A DNA stretch of 39,236 nt from Candidatus Binatia bacterium (lineage in GTDB: Bacteria > Desulfobacterota > Binatia > UBA9968), in contig DASXUF010000177.1 of NCBI GenBank assembly GCA_036504975.1, forward strand, positions 1 through 39,236, written 5' to 3'. Of this stretch, positions 15,778 to 24,991 are shown piece after piece. The notes below the pieces were generated by a model that saw nothing but the letters and a program-made list of their open reading frames with translations, ran no database searches and had not been told where the DNA came from. The position numbers were made by a program, and so were the translations under genes. How positions within the stretch are numbered: the stretch's first letter is position 1; every line of letters begins with the position of its first letter.

Positions 15778-17649
15778 ATGACTACAATTTGGGACGTTAT
15801 CATCGTAGGTGCAGGCCACGCTGGTATTGAAGCTGCCTTAGCCGCTGCGAGGATGGGCGGAAATGCTCTTATGTTGACCTTGAACCTCGATCACATCGGT
15901 CAAATGTCTTGTAACCCGGCGGTTGGCGGCATTGGTAAGGGCCATCTGGTAAAAGAAATCGATGCCCTGGGTGGTGAGATGGGTCGCGCTATAGACGAGA
16001 CGGGTATTCAGTTTAGAGTCCTGAATACCAAGAAAGGACCCGCAGTGCGGGCCTCACGCGCTCAGGCAGATAAAGCGCTTTACCGGCAGCGAATGAAGCA
16101 GGTTCTGGAGCATTGCCCAAACCTAACGATACGTCAGGCAAGTGTAGAGCGCCTGTTAGTTGATGAAGGGGAGGTCCGTGGGGTTGAAAGCCAAATTGGC
16201 GAAATTTTTCATGGCCGCCGGGTTATTTTGACTACAGGTACGTTTCTGAAAGGTTTGATTCACGTCGGCGATAAGAATTATTCAGCCGGCAGAGCGGGTG
16301 ATTTTGCCGCTCAGGGTTTAAGTGAATCGCTGATTGGGCTTGGGTTCAAGATCGGCAGACTAAAGACCGGGACATGTCCTCGTCTGGATGGCCGGACCAT
16401 CGATTTTTCCCGACTCCAGGTACAACATGGCGATCAACCTCCAAGACCATTTTCCTTTTTGAATGATCACGTCATTCAGAGACAAGTCCCCTGTCACATC
16501 ACTTATACCAATAAGCAAACCCACGATATTATTCGTTCTTCGCTGCACCGGTCGCCAATGTATTCAGGAGTAATCAAAAGTCGCGGACCTCGATACTGTC
16601 CATCGATTGAAGATAAAATTGTCAGGTTCGCAGACAAAGAACGCCATCAGATCTTTCTTGAGCCCGAGGGTCTGGATACTGTTGAAGTCTATCCGAACGG
16701 TCTTTCAACTAGCTTGCCCCTCGATGTCCAAATTGAAATGGTCCATTCCATTGACGGCTTGGAACGGGCAGAAATAATGCGCCCAGGCTATGCCATCGAG
16801 TATGACTATGTAGATCCGACTCAACTCCATCCATCACTCGAGACTAAGCTGGTCAAAGGTCTCTACAACGCCGGTCAAATCAACGGAACTACAGGATACG
16901 AAGAGGCTGCCTCTCAAGGTCTGATAGCAGGAATTAACGCGGTTCTGAATCTGCGCGGCGAGGATGCGCTTATTTTTGCCAGAGATCATGCATACATAGG
17001 TGTTCTTATTGATGATCTTGTAACCAAAGGTACTGAAGGCGAGCCTTACAGGATGTTCACCTCTCGGGCTGAGTATCGTCTGCTATTACGTGAGGACAAT
17101 GCCGATCTTCGCCTCACCGAAATAGGATACAATATTGGACTCGCAACCCGGGAGGCCTATGAGCGAATGAACAAGAGAAAACATGACCTATCGGAACTAA
17201 TGAAGACCCTGGAGGAGACGCTGATTGCGCCCGCTGAGTCCGCGGAGAAAAAACTTGCAGTCTGGGGCTCGGCAGGTTTGCACGGGCAGACTTCGCTCGG
17301 ACAGCTCTTGCGTCGTCCGGAAATTTCTTTTGCACATCTTGTTGAATTGCGTGGCGAACTACTAAAACACGTTCCGGACGCAGTCGCGCTACAGGCAGAG
17401 ATCGAGATAAAATACTCTGGCTATATCAAACGCCAGCTCGAGGCGGTAAAGCGTTTCAGGAATTTAGAGACCGTGAGGCTACCGGAGAACATTGACTATT
17501 CCATAGTAAACGGGCTGTCACGGGAAGCGCGAGAAAAACTCGGCCGCATTCGTCCCAGATCTCTTGGGCAAGCATCAAGAATTGCCGGCATTACGCCTGC
17601 CGCAATTTCACTTCTTTCTATTTACCTGAAGAAACTAAAGCAGGCCTAG
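15778..17649 (+). CDS. mnmG: tRNA uridine-5-carboxymethylaminomethyl modification enzyme MnmG (GidA)
   Basis: This FAD/NADH-dependent partner of MnmE is 623 aa long, normal for the family. The N-terminus [23 protein letters not shown] carries the FAD-binding GxGxxG. It is followed by the GidA signatures [19 protein letters not shown] and [46 protein letters not shown] and [17 protein letters not shown] come later. The start is ATG 15778, directly after a parS-like site; a longer in-frame extension over the end of mnmE is not supported. The usual next gene, rsmG (gidB), is absent, and the stretch before parA holds the second parS-like site. Confidence 0.97.
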   Translation: MTTIWDVIIVGAGHAGIEAALAAARMGGNALMLTLNLDHIGQMSCNPAVGGIGKGHLVKEIDALGGEMGRAIDETGIQFRVLNTKKGPAVRASRAQADKALYRQRMKQVLEHCPNLTIRQASVERLLVDEGEVRGVESQIGEIFHGRRVILTTGTFLKGLIHVGDKNYSAGRAGDFAAQGLSESLIGLGFKIGRLKTGTCPRLDGRTIDFSRLQVQHGDQPPRPFSFLNDHVIQRQVPCHITYTNKQTHDIIRSSLHRSPMYSGVIKSRGPRYCPSIEDKIVRFADKERHQIFLEPEGLDTVEVYPNGLSTSLPLDVQIEMVHSIDGLERAEIMRPGYAIEYDYVDPTQLHPSLETKLVKGLYNAGQINGTTGYEEAASQGLIAGINAVLNLRGEDALIFARDHAYIGVLIDDLVTKGTEGEPYRMFTSRAEYRLLLREDNADLRLTEIGYNIGLATREAYERMNKRKHDLSELMKTLEETLIAPAESAEKKLAVWGSAGLHGQTSLGQLLRRPEISFAHLVELRGELLKHVPDAVALQAEIEIKYSGYIKRQLEAVKRFRNLETVRLPENIDYSIVNGLSREAREKLGRIRPRSLGQASRIAGITPAAISLLSIYLKKLKQA

Positions 17650-17689
17650 GCACCGATCGTAACGCAGCGCCGACTGTCGTTCTTCTTTA

Positions 17690-17705
17690 GGTTCCACGTG
17701 AAACG
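17690..17705. promoter_or_regulatory. parS-like centromere site 2
   Basis: GGTTCCACGTGAAACG shares the 14-base core GTTCCACGTGAAAC with site 1 and differs from it only in its first base. It lies in the 144-bp spacer between mnmG and parA, 89 bp before the parA start. The two sites flank mnmG at a distance of about 1.9 kb. Confidence 0.82.
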
Positions 17706-17793
17706 ATTTTTTCCTTCCAACTTTCTAGCGCCTGTGATAAAAAACTAAACTATCAGCAGACATAACATAAATATTTGATATTGCAGGACTATT

Positions 17794-18594
17794 TTGTCAT
17801 CCATCATTGCAATAGCCAATCAAAAGGGAGGTGTTGGTAAGACCACGACCGCGGTGAACTTGGCTGCTTCGCTCGCCGTTGCCGAGAAGAGGACTCTTCT
17901 CGTCGATGTGGATCCTCAGGGAAACACCACCACAGGACTAGGCATAGAACGGGGGAAGGTTAAGCAGAGCCTCTACCATGCTCTCATCGGTGAAGCGTCA
18001 CTCAGAGAGATTTTAATTGGGACAGAACTCCGACATCTTTTGGTCGCGCCCTCGACCAAGGATTTGACAGGGGCGGAAATCGAACTGGTCACGGCCGATC
18101 GCCGCGAGTGGCGCCTAAAGGATACGCTACAAGCCATGGATGGAGAATTCGAATACGTGCTGCTTGATTGCCCACCCTCGCTCGGTCTTCTGACGCTCAA
18201 TGCTTTGACTGCGGCTGAGTCCGTCCTTGTCCCTTTGCAATGTGAGTACTACGCGCTCGAAGGACTAACATCTCTTCTCGAAACTATTAAACTGGTGCAA
18301 CAAGGGCTGAACCCCTCGCTTCATCTCGAAGGCATTCTGCTTACCATGTTCGACAGCCGCAATCGACTATCGCACCAAGTTGCGGAAGAGATCCGGTCGC
18401 ACTTTCCTGACCGTCTGTTTCGTACTGTCATACAGCGTAACGTGCGCTTGAGTGAAAGCCCAAGTCACGGCAAGCCTGCTTTACTCTACGACTTCCATTC
18501 GACCGGAGCGCAAAATTATTTGGAGTTAGCCAAGGAGTTGATCCGTAATGGACAGGAGATTCGCCATGCAGACACAGAAAAAGGGACTGGGTAA
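17794..18594 (+). CDS. parA: Chromosome-partitioning ATPase ParA (Soj)
   Basis: This 266-aa deviant Walker ATPase drives origin segregation with ParB and parS. Motifs are IAIANQKGGVGKTTTAVNLA (deviant Walker A, with the signature lysine in KGGVGKTT), VDVDPQGNTTTGLG (A' motif) and LLDCPPSLGLL (Walker B). LYDFHSTGAQNYLELAKEL near the end is typical of chromosomal Soj proteins. The start codon is TTG at 17794; GCAGGA lies upstream and the next residues match the family start (SSIIAIANQKGG). There is no N-terminal HTH domain, which agrees with a chromosomal rather than plasmid type Ia protein. It overlaps the start of parB by 29 bp. Confidence 0.95.
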   Translation: MSSIIAIANQKGGVGKTTTAVNLAASLAVAEKRTLLVDVDPQGNTTTGLGIERGKVKQSLYHALIGEASLREILIGTELRHLLVAPSTKDLTGAEIELVTADRREWRLKDTLQAMDGEFEYVLLDCPPSLGLLTLNALTAAESVLVPLQCEYYALEGLTSLLETIKLVQQGLNPSLHLEGILLTMFDSRNRLSHQVAEEIRSHFPDRLFRTVIQRNVRLSESPSHGKPALLYDFHSTGAQNYLELAKELIRNGQEIRHADTEKGTG

Positions 18595-19426
18595 AGGGCT
18601 GCGCGCCCTTATTCCAGCCGCCGAGAGTCCTGCTGAACCGTCCAACCAATTTGTCGACATCGAAACAATCTCACCTAATGCGTTGCAGCCGCGGCGTTCG
18701 TTCGACGAGGCAAAGATCGACGAGCTTGCAGCATCGATTCAAGACCAGGGCATTATTCAGCCGCTTATCGTTCGCCGAACGATCGATGGTTACGAGTTGA
18801 TCGCCGGCGAGCGGCGCCTGCGCGCAGCTATGAAAGCCGGCTTGAGCAAAGTGCCCGTGGTCGTCCGTGAAGCGAGTGATCACGAATCTCTGCAAATGGC
18901 GCTGATCGAAAACCTCCAGCGCGAAGACCTGAATGCTATCGAAGAAGCGCAGGCCTACCGGAGGCTTCAGGAAGAGTTCCATCTCGGCCAGGAAGAGATC
19001 GCGCAAAAAGTCGGGAAGAGCCGGCCGGCAGTGGCAAATTGTATTCGTCTTTTACAATTGCCCGAAGAAGTGCAGCGCGAGGTGATCGAAGGCAATCTTT
19101 CCGCAGGCCACGCCAGGGCGCTTCTGTCTCTGGAGCGCGAGGCGCTGATCAGCGCCGCTGCGCGAGAGGTTATCGCCAAGGGGCTTTCAGCGCGGGAGGT
19201 GGAGCGGTTGGTGCGGCGGCTCAAAGGTGCTCGGAGAGCAAAAAGGGCCGCGGCTTCGTTGGACCCAAATCTCCGCTCTTTCACCGAAAACCTGCAGCGC
19301 TCCTTGGGGACAAAAGTTCGATTGGTGCATCGCGGTACGCGAGGAACGATAGAAATCGACTATTATTCTTTAGACGATCTGGAGAGAATCATCCGCGTCA
19401 TCGGCGTGACAAATCTTCCCGCCTAG
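18566..19426 (+). CDS. parB: Chromosome-partitioning protein ParB (Spo0J)
   Basis: This 286-aa CTPase/DNA-clamp protein binds parS. KKGLGKGLRALIP is the ParA-interacting N-terminus; ISPNALQPRRSFDEAKIDELAASI follows, then the CTP-binding GERRLRAAMKAG and ENLQREDLNAIEEA. The helix-turn-helix is LGQEEIAQKVGKSRPAVANCIRLLQLP, and the C-terminal dimerisation segment ends YYSLDDLERIIRVI. I chose ATG 18566 because AGGAG lies 8 nt upstream; an in-frame ATG at 18548 is an alternative. The gene overlaps parA, so translation is coupled. Confidence 0.95.
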   Translation: MQTQKKGLGKGLRALIPAAESPAEPSNQFVDIETISPNALQPRRSFDEAKIDELAASIQDQGIIQPLIVRRTIDGYELIAGERRLRAAMKAGLSKVPVVVREASDHESLQMALIENLQREDLNAIEEAQAYRRLQEEFHLGQEEIAQKVGKSRPAVANCIRLLQLPEEVQREVIEGNLSAGHARALLSLEREALISAAAREVIAKGLSAREVERLVRRLKGARRAKRAAASLDPNLRSFTENLQRSLGTKVRLVHRGTRGTIEIDYYSLDDLERIIRVIGVTNLPA

Positions 19427-19428
19427 GT

Positions 19429-19457
19429 TTGACAAAGGCAGGGCAAGTCGATATCAG
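19429..19457 (+). promoter_or_regulatory. Candidate sigma-70 promoter of the TTT operon
   Basis: TTGACA (19429-19434) is a perfect -35 hexamer. It is followed after 17 bp by TATCAG (19452-19457), a 4/6 match to TATAAT. It lies between the parB stop and the first tctC start at 19495, leaving a short leader with an AGGAGA ribosome-binding site. The last base of the -10 box does not match, so this is a moderate call. Confidence 0.35.
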
Positions 19458-19494
19458 AACCAATTGCGTTCCCATTATCTATACAGGAGACAAA

Positions 19495-20568
19495 ATGACT
19501 CTGAAATCGTTCCGCTCTCGTCTCTACGCTAAAGCGCTTCTAAGCGTATCGCTGGGCTGTCTCGTCCTGACATCCACGAATGTCTTTGCACAGACTCCTT
19601 TTTATCAAGGGAAAACCATCACGATCATTCAAGGTCGCGAGCCCGGCGGCACTGGAGATATGCGCGCGCGCGCGGTGTTCCCTTTTCTGCGAAAATACAT
19701 TCCCGGCCAACCCACGGTCATCACGGAATTTGTGGCCGGCGCCGGCGGCCGTAAAGCGGCGAACCATATTTTCAGAGGCGCCCGTCCCGACGGACTGACC
19801 ATCGGCAGCGTCGGCGCCGGTCTCATAGCGAATGCCGTATTGGGTGAACCGGGGGTTCAGTACGATCTGGACAAGTTCATCTATTTGGGAACCCCGAACA
19901 GCGAATCTCACTATGTCTTTTTGACTAAAAAAGAAGCGGGGTTCAGCAACCTGGAAAAACTCCGCGCCGCTATCGGAGTAAGGATCGGCGCCCAGTCGGT
20001 CGGGCACGACATTTACATGAATGGCCGCCTCTTCGCTTGGATTCTCGGTCTTAAAGATCCTAAGTTCGTTACCGGTTATTCAGGTCCTGAGGTAGATGCA
20101 GCTCTCATGCGTGGGGAAATCGATGCTCGCGCGAACATTGCAGATACAATTGCGCAGCGCACGCCCGATTGGATAGAGAAGCGGCTTATGGACTTTCATT
20201 CTATCATCGAAATCCCCAAAGGAGACAAGCATCCTCGCTTTGCTCAGCTGCCAGAGATGGAGACCTTCGCTAAAACCGATCGCGAACGAAAAGTCATCGC
20301 GTTGAACCGCGCCTTCCGCCTCGGTGGCTCGCCTTTCATTCTTCCTCCGGGGACACCGAAAGAACTGGTGGATATTCTCCGCGAAGCGATGAGGAAGACC
20401 TACAACGATCCGGAGTTTCACAAAGAGTTTAAGAAGCTCACGGGGGATGACCCCACTCCGCTCATGCCCGAGGCGCTGGAGAAATATGTCAGGGAGCTCC
20501 CACGCGATCCCGATACGATTGACCTCTTCAAAAAACTTGCCGGTGCAGACCCGCTGCCGCCTCGGTAG
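19495..20568 (+). CDS. TTT transporter substrate-binding protein, TctC family (copy 1)
   Basis: This 357-aa periplasmic receptor belongs to a tripartite tricarboxylate transporter. It starts at ATG 19495 after AGGAGA; a longer frame reaching back into parB is spurious. Residues 1-28 form a Sec signal (ALLSVSLGCLVLTSTNVFAQ). TctC features are FYQGKTITIIQGREPGGTGDMRARAV, KYIPGQPTVITEFVAGAGGRKAANHI and FILPPGTPKELVDILREAMRK. It is the first of three tandem paralogues ahead of tctA. Ligands of this family are carboxylates such as citrate, glutamate or terephthalate; this one is unknown. Confidence 0.9.
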   Translation: MTLKSFRSRLYAKALLSVSLGCLVLTSTNVFAQTPFYQGKTITIIQGREPGGTGDMRARAVFPFLRKYIPGQPTVITEFVAGAGGRKAANHIFRGARPDGLTIGSVGAGLIANAVLGEPGVQYDLDKFIYLGTPNSESHYVFLTKKEAGFSNLEKLRAAIGVRIGAQSVGHDIYMNGRLFAWILGLKDPKFVTGYSGPEVDAALMRGEIDARANIADTIAQRTPDWIEKRLMDFHSIIEIPKGDKHPRFAQLPEMETFAKTDRERKVIALNRAFRLGGSPFILPPGTPKELVDILREAMRKTYNDPEFHKEFKKLTGDDPTPLMPEALEKYVRELPRDPDTIDLFKKLAGADPLPPR

Positions 20569-20577
20569 AGACAAACC

Positions 20578-21666
20578 ATGTTTGGGGGTCCGATAAAGCT
20601 AGAAATACACCGAATAGCACTTTCTATTGGGCTCTTTCTCAGCGGCGGTTTGGCTCTCATTTTATCCTTACCGAGTTCTGCCTCTTCACAGGCTCCTTTT
20701 TATCGGGGCAAGACGATTACCCTCATTCAAGCCACGTCGCCAGGCGGCACGGCGGATATGATGGTTAAGGCCACCATTCCCTATCTTAAAAAGTATATCC
20801 CTGGTGAGCCGGCTATCATGGCTGAGTACATGCCCGGCGCCGGAGGAATCAAAGCGGTCAATCATATCTATAAGAGCGTCCGGACGGACGGCCTTATGAT
20901 CGGAAACGTCGGTGGCGGTCTGGTGTCGAATGCGGTGCTCGGCGAGACCGGCGTCCTATACGACATCAATAAGTTCATCTATCTGGGTTCGCCCCACAGC
21001 ACCTATCACTGGGTTTTCATGACGAAACGTGAGAGCGGTCTCGTAAACCTTGAGGCTTTGCGTTCGGCCTCTGGGGTAAGAATCGGGGCACAAGCAGTCG
21101 GCCATTCGGTTTACATTGTTGGCCGGCTCTTCGCTTATCTCATGGGACTCAAGGAGCCAAAGTTTGTCGTGGGCTATTCTGGGCCGGAGCTCGATTTGGC
21201 GTTGGCCAACGGCGAGGTGGATGCGCGGATCAACAATGCCGACACGTTGACAAAACGAAATCCGGAGTGGCTGGCCAAAGGAGTTGTCAACGTTCATGCC
21301 ATCTTGGAGGTACCGAAAGGCAGCAAACATTCCACCTTTGCCCATTTGCCGGAGGTGGAGGATTTTGCCAAGTCGCAAAAGGAGCGAAAGGTGTTGGCGA
21401 TGCTCCGGGCCTTTAGACAAGTTGGCTCGCCATATATTTTACCGCCGGGCACGCCGAAACCGCAGGTCGATATTCTGCAACAAGCAATGGCTAAGGCCTT
21501 TAGCGATCCCGGCTTCCACAACGAATATAAAAAGCTGACCGGAGATGAAGCGTCGCCTATCTTGGCTGATCAGATAGAGCGGGCAATAAAGGATCTTCCG
21601 CGTGAGCCGGAAATCGTCGAGCTGTTTAAAAAGATCGGTAGCAGCGATCCTTTGCCGGTGCGCTGA
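20578..21666 (+). CDS. TTT transporter substrate-binding protein, TctC family (copy 2)
   Basis: This 362-aa protein starts 9 bp after copy 1. An N-terminal hydrophobic stretch (IALSIGLFLSGGLALILSLPSSASSQ) serves as signal peptide. Its landmarks match copy 1 closely: FYRGKTITLIQATSPGGTADMMVKA, KYIPGEPAIMAEYMPGAGGIKAVNHI, YILPPGTPKPQVDILQQAM and the ending ELFKKIGSSDPLPVR. Copy 1 has GREPGGTGD where this one has ATSPGGTAD, so ligand specificity may differ. The ribosome-binding site is weak, which suggests coupling to copy 1. Confidence 0.9.
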   Translation: MFGGPIKLEIHRIALSIGLFLSGGLALILSLPSSASSQAPFYRGKTITLIQATSPGGTADMMVKATIPYLKKYIPGEPAIMAEYMPGAGGIKAVNHIYKSVRTDGLMIGNVGGGLVSNAVLGETGVLYDINKFIYLGSPHSTYHWVFMTKRESGLVNLEALRSASGVRIGAQAVGHSVYIVGRLFAYLMGLKEPKFVVGYSGPELDLALANGEVDARINNADTLTKRNPEWLAKGVVNVHAILEVPKGSKHSTFAHLPEVEDFAKSQKERKVLAMLRAFRQVGSPYILPPGTPKPQVDILQQAMAKAFSDPGFHNEYKKLTGDEASPILADQIERAIKDLPREPEIVELFKKIGSSDPLPVR

Positions 21667-21817
21667 ACGGCTCGGGCGCTCCCTTTGTCCGTCCCTCCCG
21701 GCACGCCTTGACGATCCGCGGCGAAATTCTCCAGGAGGCGTTTTCGCAAGACTTACCGCGACCCCAAGAGGCTTGTCCACGCTGATCCTCTCACGCCCAA
21801 CTGACGCTCTCATCGAG

Positions 21818-21834
21818 GCCAGAATTCTTCTGGC
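21818..21834. repeat. Perfect 7-bp hairpin in the tctC2-tctC3 spacer
   Basis: GCCAGAA-TTC-TTCTGGC is a perfect inverted repeat with a 3-nt loop, in the 228-bp space between copies 2 and 3. No T-run follows, so it is not a classical terminator. A perfect -35 hexamer TTGACA lies just downstream at 21841-21846, but no good -10 box is at proper spacing. The element could be an operator or an mRNA-processing hairpin that sets receptor-to-channel ratios. I see no gene elsewhere in the spacer. Confidence 0.4.
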
Positions 21835-21894
21835 GCGAGCTTGACACGACTAACAGCTATTGATAGGCGAGGTTCCCAATCGGGAGGATTGTAT

Positions 21895-22962
21895 ATGCAA
21901 TTTAAACAAGCCTTCGGTCCTTTTGATCGGCTTGGATACGGGGCCGCTCTTGTCTGTCTTTTATTATCCGGCCATGTTTTTGCTCAGACGCCATTTTATC
22001 AGGGTAAGACCATCACAGTGATTCAAGGACGTGATCCTGGCGGCACAGGGGACATGCGGTCGAAAGCCGTCAGCCAGTTTCTCCAGAAATATATTCCCGG
22101 TAACCCGACCCTCATCCACGAATACATGGGGGGTGGAGGAGGGCTGAGAGCCGCGAACCATATCTTTTCATCGGCCCGGCCCGACGGATTGACCATTGGG
22201 AGCGTAAGTTCGGGGATGCTCTCGGCCTCGGTGTTGGGTGGAGCAGGCGTGAAATATACTCCCGAGAAGTTTTTTTACTTGGGCTCTCCCGACGGCGGCG
22301 GCCAGTTCCTCTTCTATACGAGGAAAGAGGCCGGGTTCAGCAGTATCGATAAGCTGCGGGCGAGTTCCGGCCTCAGGATCGGGGCGCAGTCGGTCGGCCA
22401 CAGCAACTACAATATCGGCCGGTTGGCCGCCTACGTACTGAGATTGAAGGACGTCCGATTCGTCACAGGTTATTCCAGTCCTGAGATCGACGCGGCTCTG
22501 CTCCGCGGCGAAGTGGACGCGCGGTTTAACCAGGCCGATAGCGTCTTGCAGCGAAATTCGGAGTGGGTGGAAAAGAAAATAATGGACTGGCATCTTACCT
22601 TGGAGATTCCCAGGGGCGTCAAGCACCATAAATTCGGTTATCTCCCGGAACTTGAGTCCTTCGCTAAGACGGATAAAGAGCGGAATCTGATCGCGCTGCA
22701 GCGCGCATTCAGGATCATCGGTTCGCCCTTTATTCTTCCTCCCGGGACCCCTAAAGAACCGGTCGGCATTTTACAAGAGGCCATGCGCAAGGCGTTTAAG
22801 GATCCGCAATTCCCGAAGGAGTTTAAAAAGCTCGCCGGCGACGATCCGGAAATCGTCATGCCCGAGGTGCTGGAGCGGAGCATCAAGGAGCTTCCGCGCG
22901 AGCCTGAAGTCGTTGAGCTTTTAAAAAATCTTGCCGGGCCCGGTCCCTTGCCGCCCGGCTGA
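21895..22962 (+). CDS. TTT transporter substrate-binding protein, TctC family (copy 3)
   Basis: This 355-aa protein starts at ATG 21895 with CGGGAGG upstream. A signal peptide (YGAALVCLLLSGHVFAQ) is followed by FYQGKTITVIQGRDPGGTGDMRSKAV, KYIPGNPTLIHEYMGGGGGLRAANHI and FILPPGTPKEPVGILQEAMRK. It resembles copy 1 more than copy 2 in the ligand-loop segment (GRDPGGTGD against GREPGGTGD). It lies immediately before tctA (19 bp), so it is the most likely dedicated receptor of this channel. Confidence 0.9.
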   Translation: MQFKQAFGPFDRLGYGAALVCLLLSGHVFAQTPFYQGKTITVIQGRDPGGTGDMRSKAVSQFLQKYIPGNPTLIHEYMGGGGGLRAANHIFSSARPDGLTIGSVSSGMLSASVLGGAGVKYTPEKFFYLGSPDGGGQFLFYTRKEAGFSSIDKLRASSGLRIGAQSVGHSNYNIGRLAAYVLRLKDVRFVTGYSSPEIDAALLRGEVDARFNQADSVLQRNSEWVEKKIMDWHLTLEIPRGVKHHKFGYLPELESFAKTDKERNLIALQRAFRIIGSPFILPPGTPKEPVGILQEAMRKAFKDPQFPKEFKKLAGDDPEIVMPEVLERSIKELPREPEVVELLKNLAGPGPLPPG

Positions 22963-22981
22963 GGAACCCAGGAGAATCAAA

Positions 22982-24517
22982 TTGGAAACTTCGCTATTCG
23001 ACGCAGCAGCTCAGGGTTTTCTGAACATCATGCAGTGGAAGGTTTTTTTTGCGCTGTTGATGGGCGTGGGCATCGGCACATTCACCGCCGTGGCGCCTCA
23101 AGGGTTGGGGACACCGCTGGTCTACGCAATCGCATTGCCGGTGGTTATCAAGTGGGAACCGATTACGGGCATCGCTCTCCTGATCGGAGCAAGCTCGGTG
23201 AGCGCGATTTGCGCGGCTTATCTTCCGATCCTCTTCGGCATCCCCGGAGGCTCCGGCTCGCAGGCTACAGTGCTGGACGGTTATCCCATGGGTAAGCGCG
23301 GCGAGGGCCGACGCGCCCTCGGCGCCTCTTTTATGGCCGGGGGCATGGGATGTTTGATCGGCACGTTGACTCTTGCGATGGCGGTCCCTGCGACCAGACC
23401 GTTGATTTATCTGATGGGCTCTCCCGAGCTTTTCGTAGTCATGCTATGGGGCCTGAGCATGGTGGCTGTTCTTGCCGGGCGTCGCCCGATCAAAGGACTG
23501 ATCGCCGCCGCCTTCGGTCTTCTGATCGCAACGGTGGGCCAACAGGCACAGAGCGGCGTCATGCGCTTTGTTTTCGACGAGCCGTATCTTTTGGACGGTA
23601 TTTCCATAAGCATCATCGCGCTGGCTCTTTTCGGCATTCCCTCGGCGCTGGACTTGGCCCTCACCAAGCTGGGCGTGGAGCAGCAGCCGGTGCCGCTCAA
23701 GGGAAGCCTTTTCGACGGTGTCAGGGATACGCTGCGCGAATGGTGGCTGGTGATACGGTGCAGTTTTTTGGGAGTCTGGGTTGGGATCGTCCCTGGGCTC
23801 GGCTCGCAGGTGGTCGACTGGCTCGCTTACGGACATGCGGCTCAAACCGCCAAGGGCGCGCGGGAAACCTTCGGCAAGGGCGATGTGCGCGGAGTCATCG
23901 CTCCCGAGAGCGCCAACGACGCGAAGGATGGAGGCGACCTCATAACCACGTTGCTGCTCGGATTCCCACAAGGAGTGGCGACAGCGCTTTTTATTGTTGC
24001 CTTACTCGCTTGGGGATATCTTCCCGGCCCGGAGATGGTCAAGAAGAACCTGGACGTAGTCTATAGCGTAATTTGGATTCAGGGGATTGCGGGAATCATC
24101 GGAACTCTGATCGGATTTGTTTTAGCCGGTCAACTCGCCAAGCTGGCCGAGGTGCGCTATACGTTCATGGTTCCGACGCTTTTCCTGTTCATCTTAATGG
24201 GCGCTTTCAGCGTCAATCGCGATCCCCTAGACCTCGTGGTCGTGGTTGCCTTTGGGATACTCGGTTATTTCATGAGGCGCTTTGCCTATCCCAGACCGGC
24301 CATGATTCTCGGTCTCGTCTTGGGCGACCTGATGGAAAAATATCTCTATCGATCGATGGCAGCCTACGGCTTCACCTGGCTCGCGCGACCTGCGGTCATT
24401 GTCCTACTCATTCTCGCTGCCGTCTCTTTTTTCTTCACCTTGCGCGGCAGGCTTAAAAGCGATTCGGACTCGCCAACTTCTTTACGCGGGGCGATGGGGA
24501 CGGCTGATGAAAGCTAA
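22982..24517 (+). CDS. tctA: TTT transporter large membrane subunit TctA
   Basis: This 511-aa polytopic protein is the large channel subunit of a tripartite tricarboxylate transporter, driven by an ion gradient rather than ATP. About a dozen hydrophobic segments are visible. Family motifs are FTAVAPQGLGTPLVYAIALP, PILFGIPGGSGSQATVLDGYPM, and a second repeat with GIVPGLGSQVVDWLAYGHA followed by VIAPESANDAKDGGDLI. I chose TTG at 22982 because AGGAGAAT lies just upstream; an earlier in-frame TTG would overlap copy 3. The TctB gene overlaps its end by 11 bp. Confidence 0.92.
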   Translation: METSLFDAAAQGFLNIMQWKVFFALLMGVGIGTFTAVAPQGLGTPLVYAIALPVVIKWEPITGIALLIGASSVSAICAAYLPILFGIPGGSGSQATVLDGYPMGKRGEGRRALGASFMAGGMGCLIGTLTLAMAVPATRPLIYLMGSPELFVVMLWGLSMVAVLAGRRPIKGLIAAAFGLLIATVGQQAQSGVMRFVFDEPYLLDGISISIIALALFGIPSALDLALTKLGVEQQPVPLKGSLFDGVRDTLREWWLVIRCSFLGVWVGIVPGLGSQVVDWLAYGHAAQTAKGARETFGKGDVRGVIAPESANDAKDGGDLITTLLLGFPQGVATALFIVALLAWGYLPGPEMVKKNLDVVYSVIWIQGIAGIIGTLIGFVLAGQLAKLAEVRYTFMVPTLFLFILMGAFSVNRDPLDLVVVVAFGILGYFMRRFAYPRPAMILGLVLGDLMEKYLYRSMAAYGFTWLARPAVIVLLILAAVSFFFTLRGRLKSDSDSPTSLRGAMGTADES

Positions 24518-24977
24518 TCTGGCGTTTTTTTTCCTGATGGTTTTTTTAGTGGCGGTTTGGGCTGGTTGGGGGTGGCCTTACATAGCCAAGCTCATGCCGA
24601 TTTACGTTGCAGCCATCCCGGGGCTTATCCTGGTAGTCATTCAGCTCTATCGGGACGCCACAGATTGGGAGGGACGTCAGAGCGGAAAAGGCGGCGGCAT
24701 CGAGATGGATGAGGTCTACGATGTGAAGTTGGATAAAGCGATCGAGATCCGCCGGACCGTAACTTTTTTCGCGTGGTTCATTGCCGGCGCCTTGGGCATC
24801 TGGCTTTTCGGCATTGTGATCAGCCTGCCGGTTTTGGTTTTTCTCTATGCTCTGGTCGAGGGGAAGGAACGGTGGATCACCTCCCTTGTCATTGGCGCCT
24901 GCACGTTTGCGATCGTCTGGGGAGTCTTCGAATATATGCTCGATTCGAGGTGGCCGCCGGGAGTTCTTTTCCGTTAA
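24507..24977 (+). CDS. tctB: TTT transporter small membrane subunit, TctB-like
   Basis: This 156-aa protein has four hydrophobic segments: ANLAFFFLMVFLVAVWAGW, YVAAIPGLILVVIQLY, FFAWFIAGALGIWLFGIVISLPVLVFLYAL (which probably includes more than one helix) and LVIGACTFAIVWGVFEYML. A charged loop lies near residues 48-80. Size and topology match TctB, the poorly conserved small subunit. Its position directly after tctA supports this. The start is ATG 24507, inside the tctA end. Many TTT operons place tctB before tctA, so the order is a variant. The gene ends face to face with the binding-protein gene at 24992. Confidence 0.8.
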   Translation: MKANLAFFFLMVFLVAVWAGWGWPYIAKLMPIYVAAIPGLILVVIQLYRDATDWEGRQSGKGGGIEMDEVYDVKLDKAIEIRRTVTFFAWFIAGALGIWLFGIVISLPVLVFLYALVEGKERWITSLVIGACTFAIVWGVFEYMLDSRWPPGVLFR

Positions 24978-24991
24978 AAACTATCTATAGA

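Noticed and set aside
19039..19494. N-terminal extension of tctC copy 1 into parB
   Set aside because: It is out of frame with parB and lacks homology. The signal peptide and AGGAGA site place the start at 19495.
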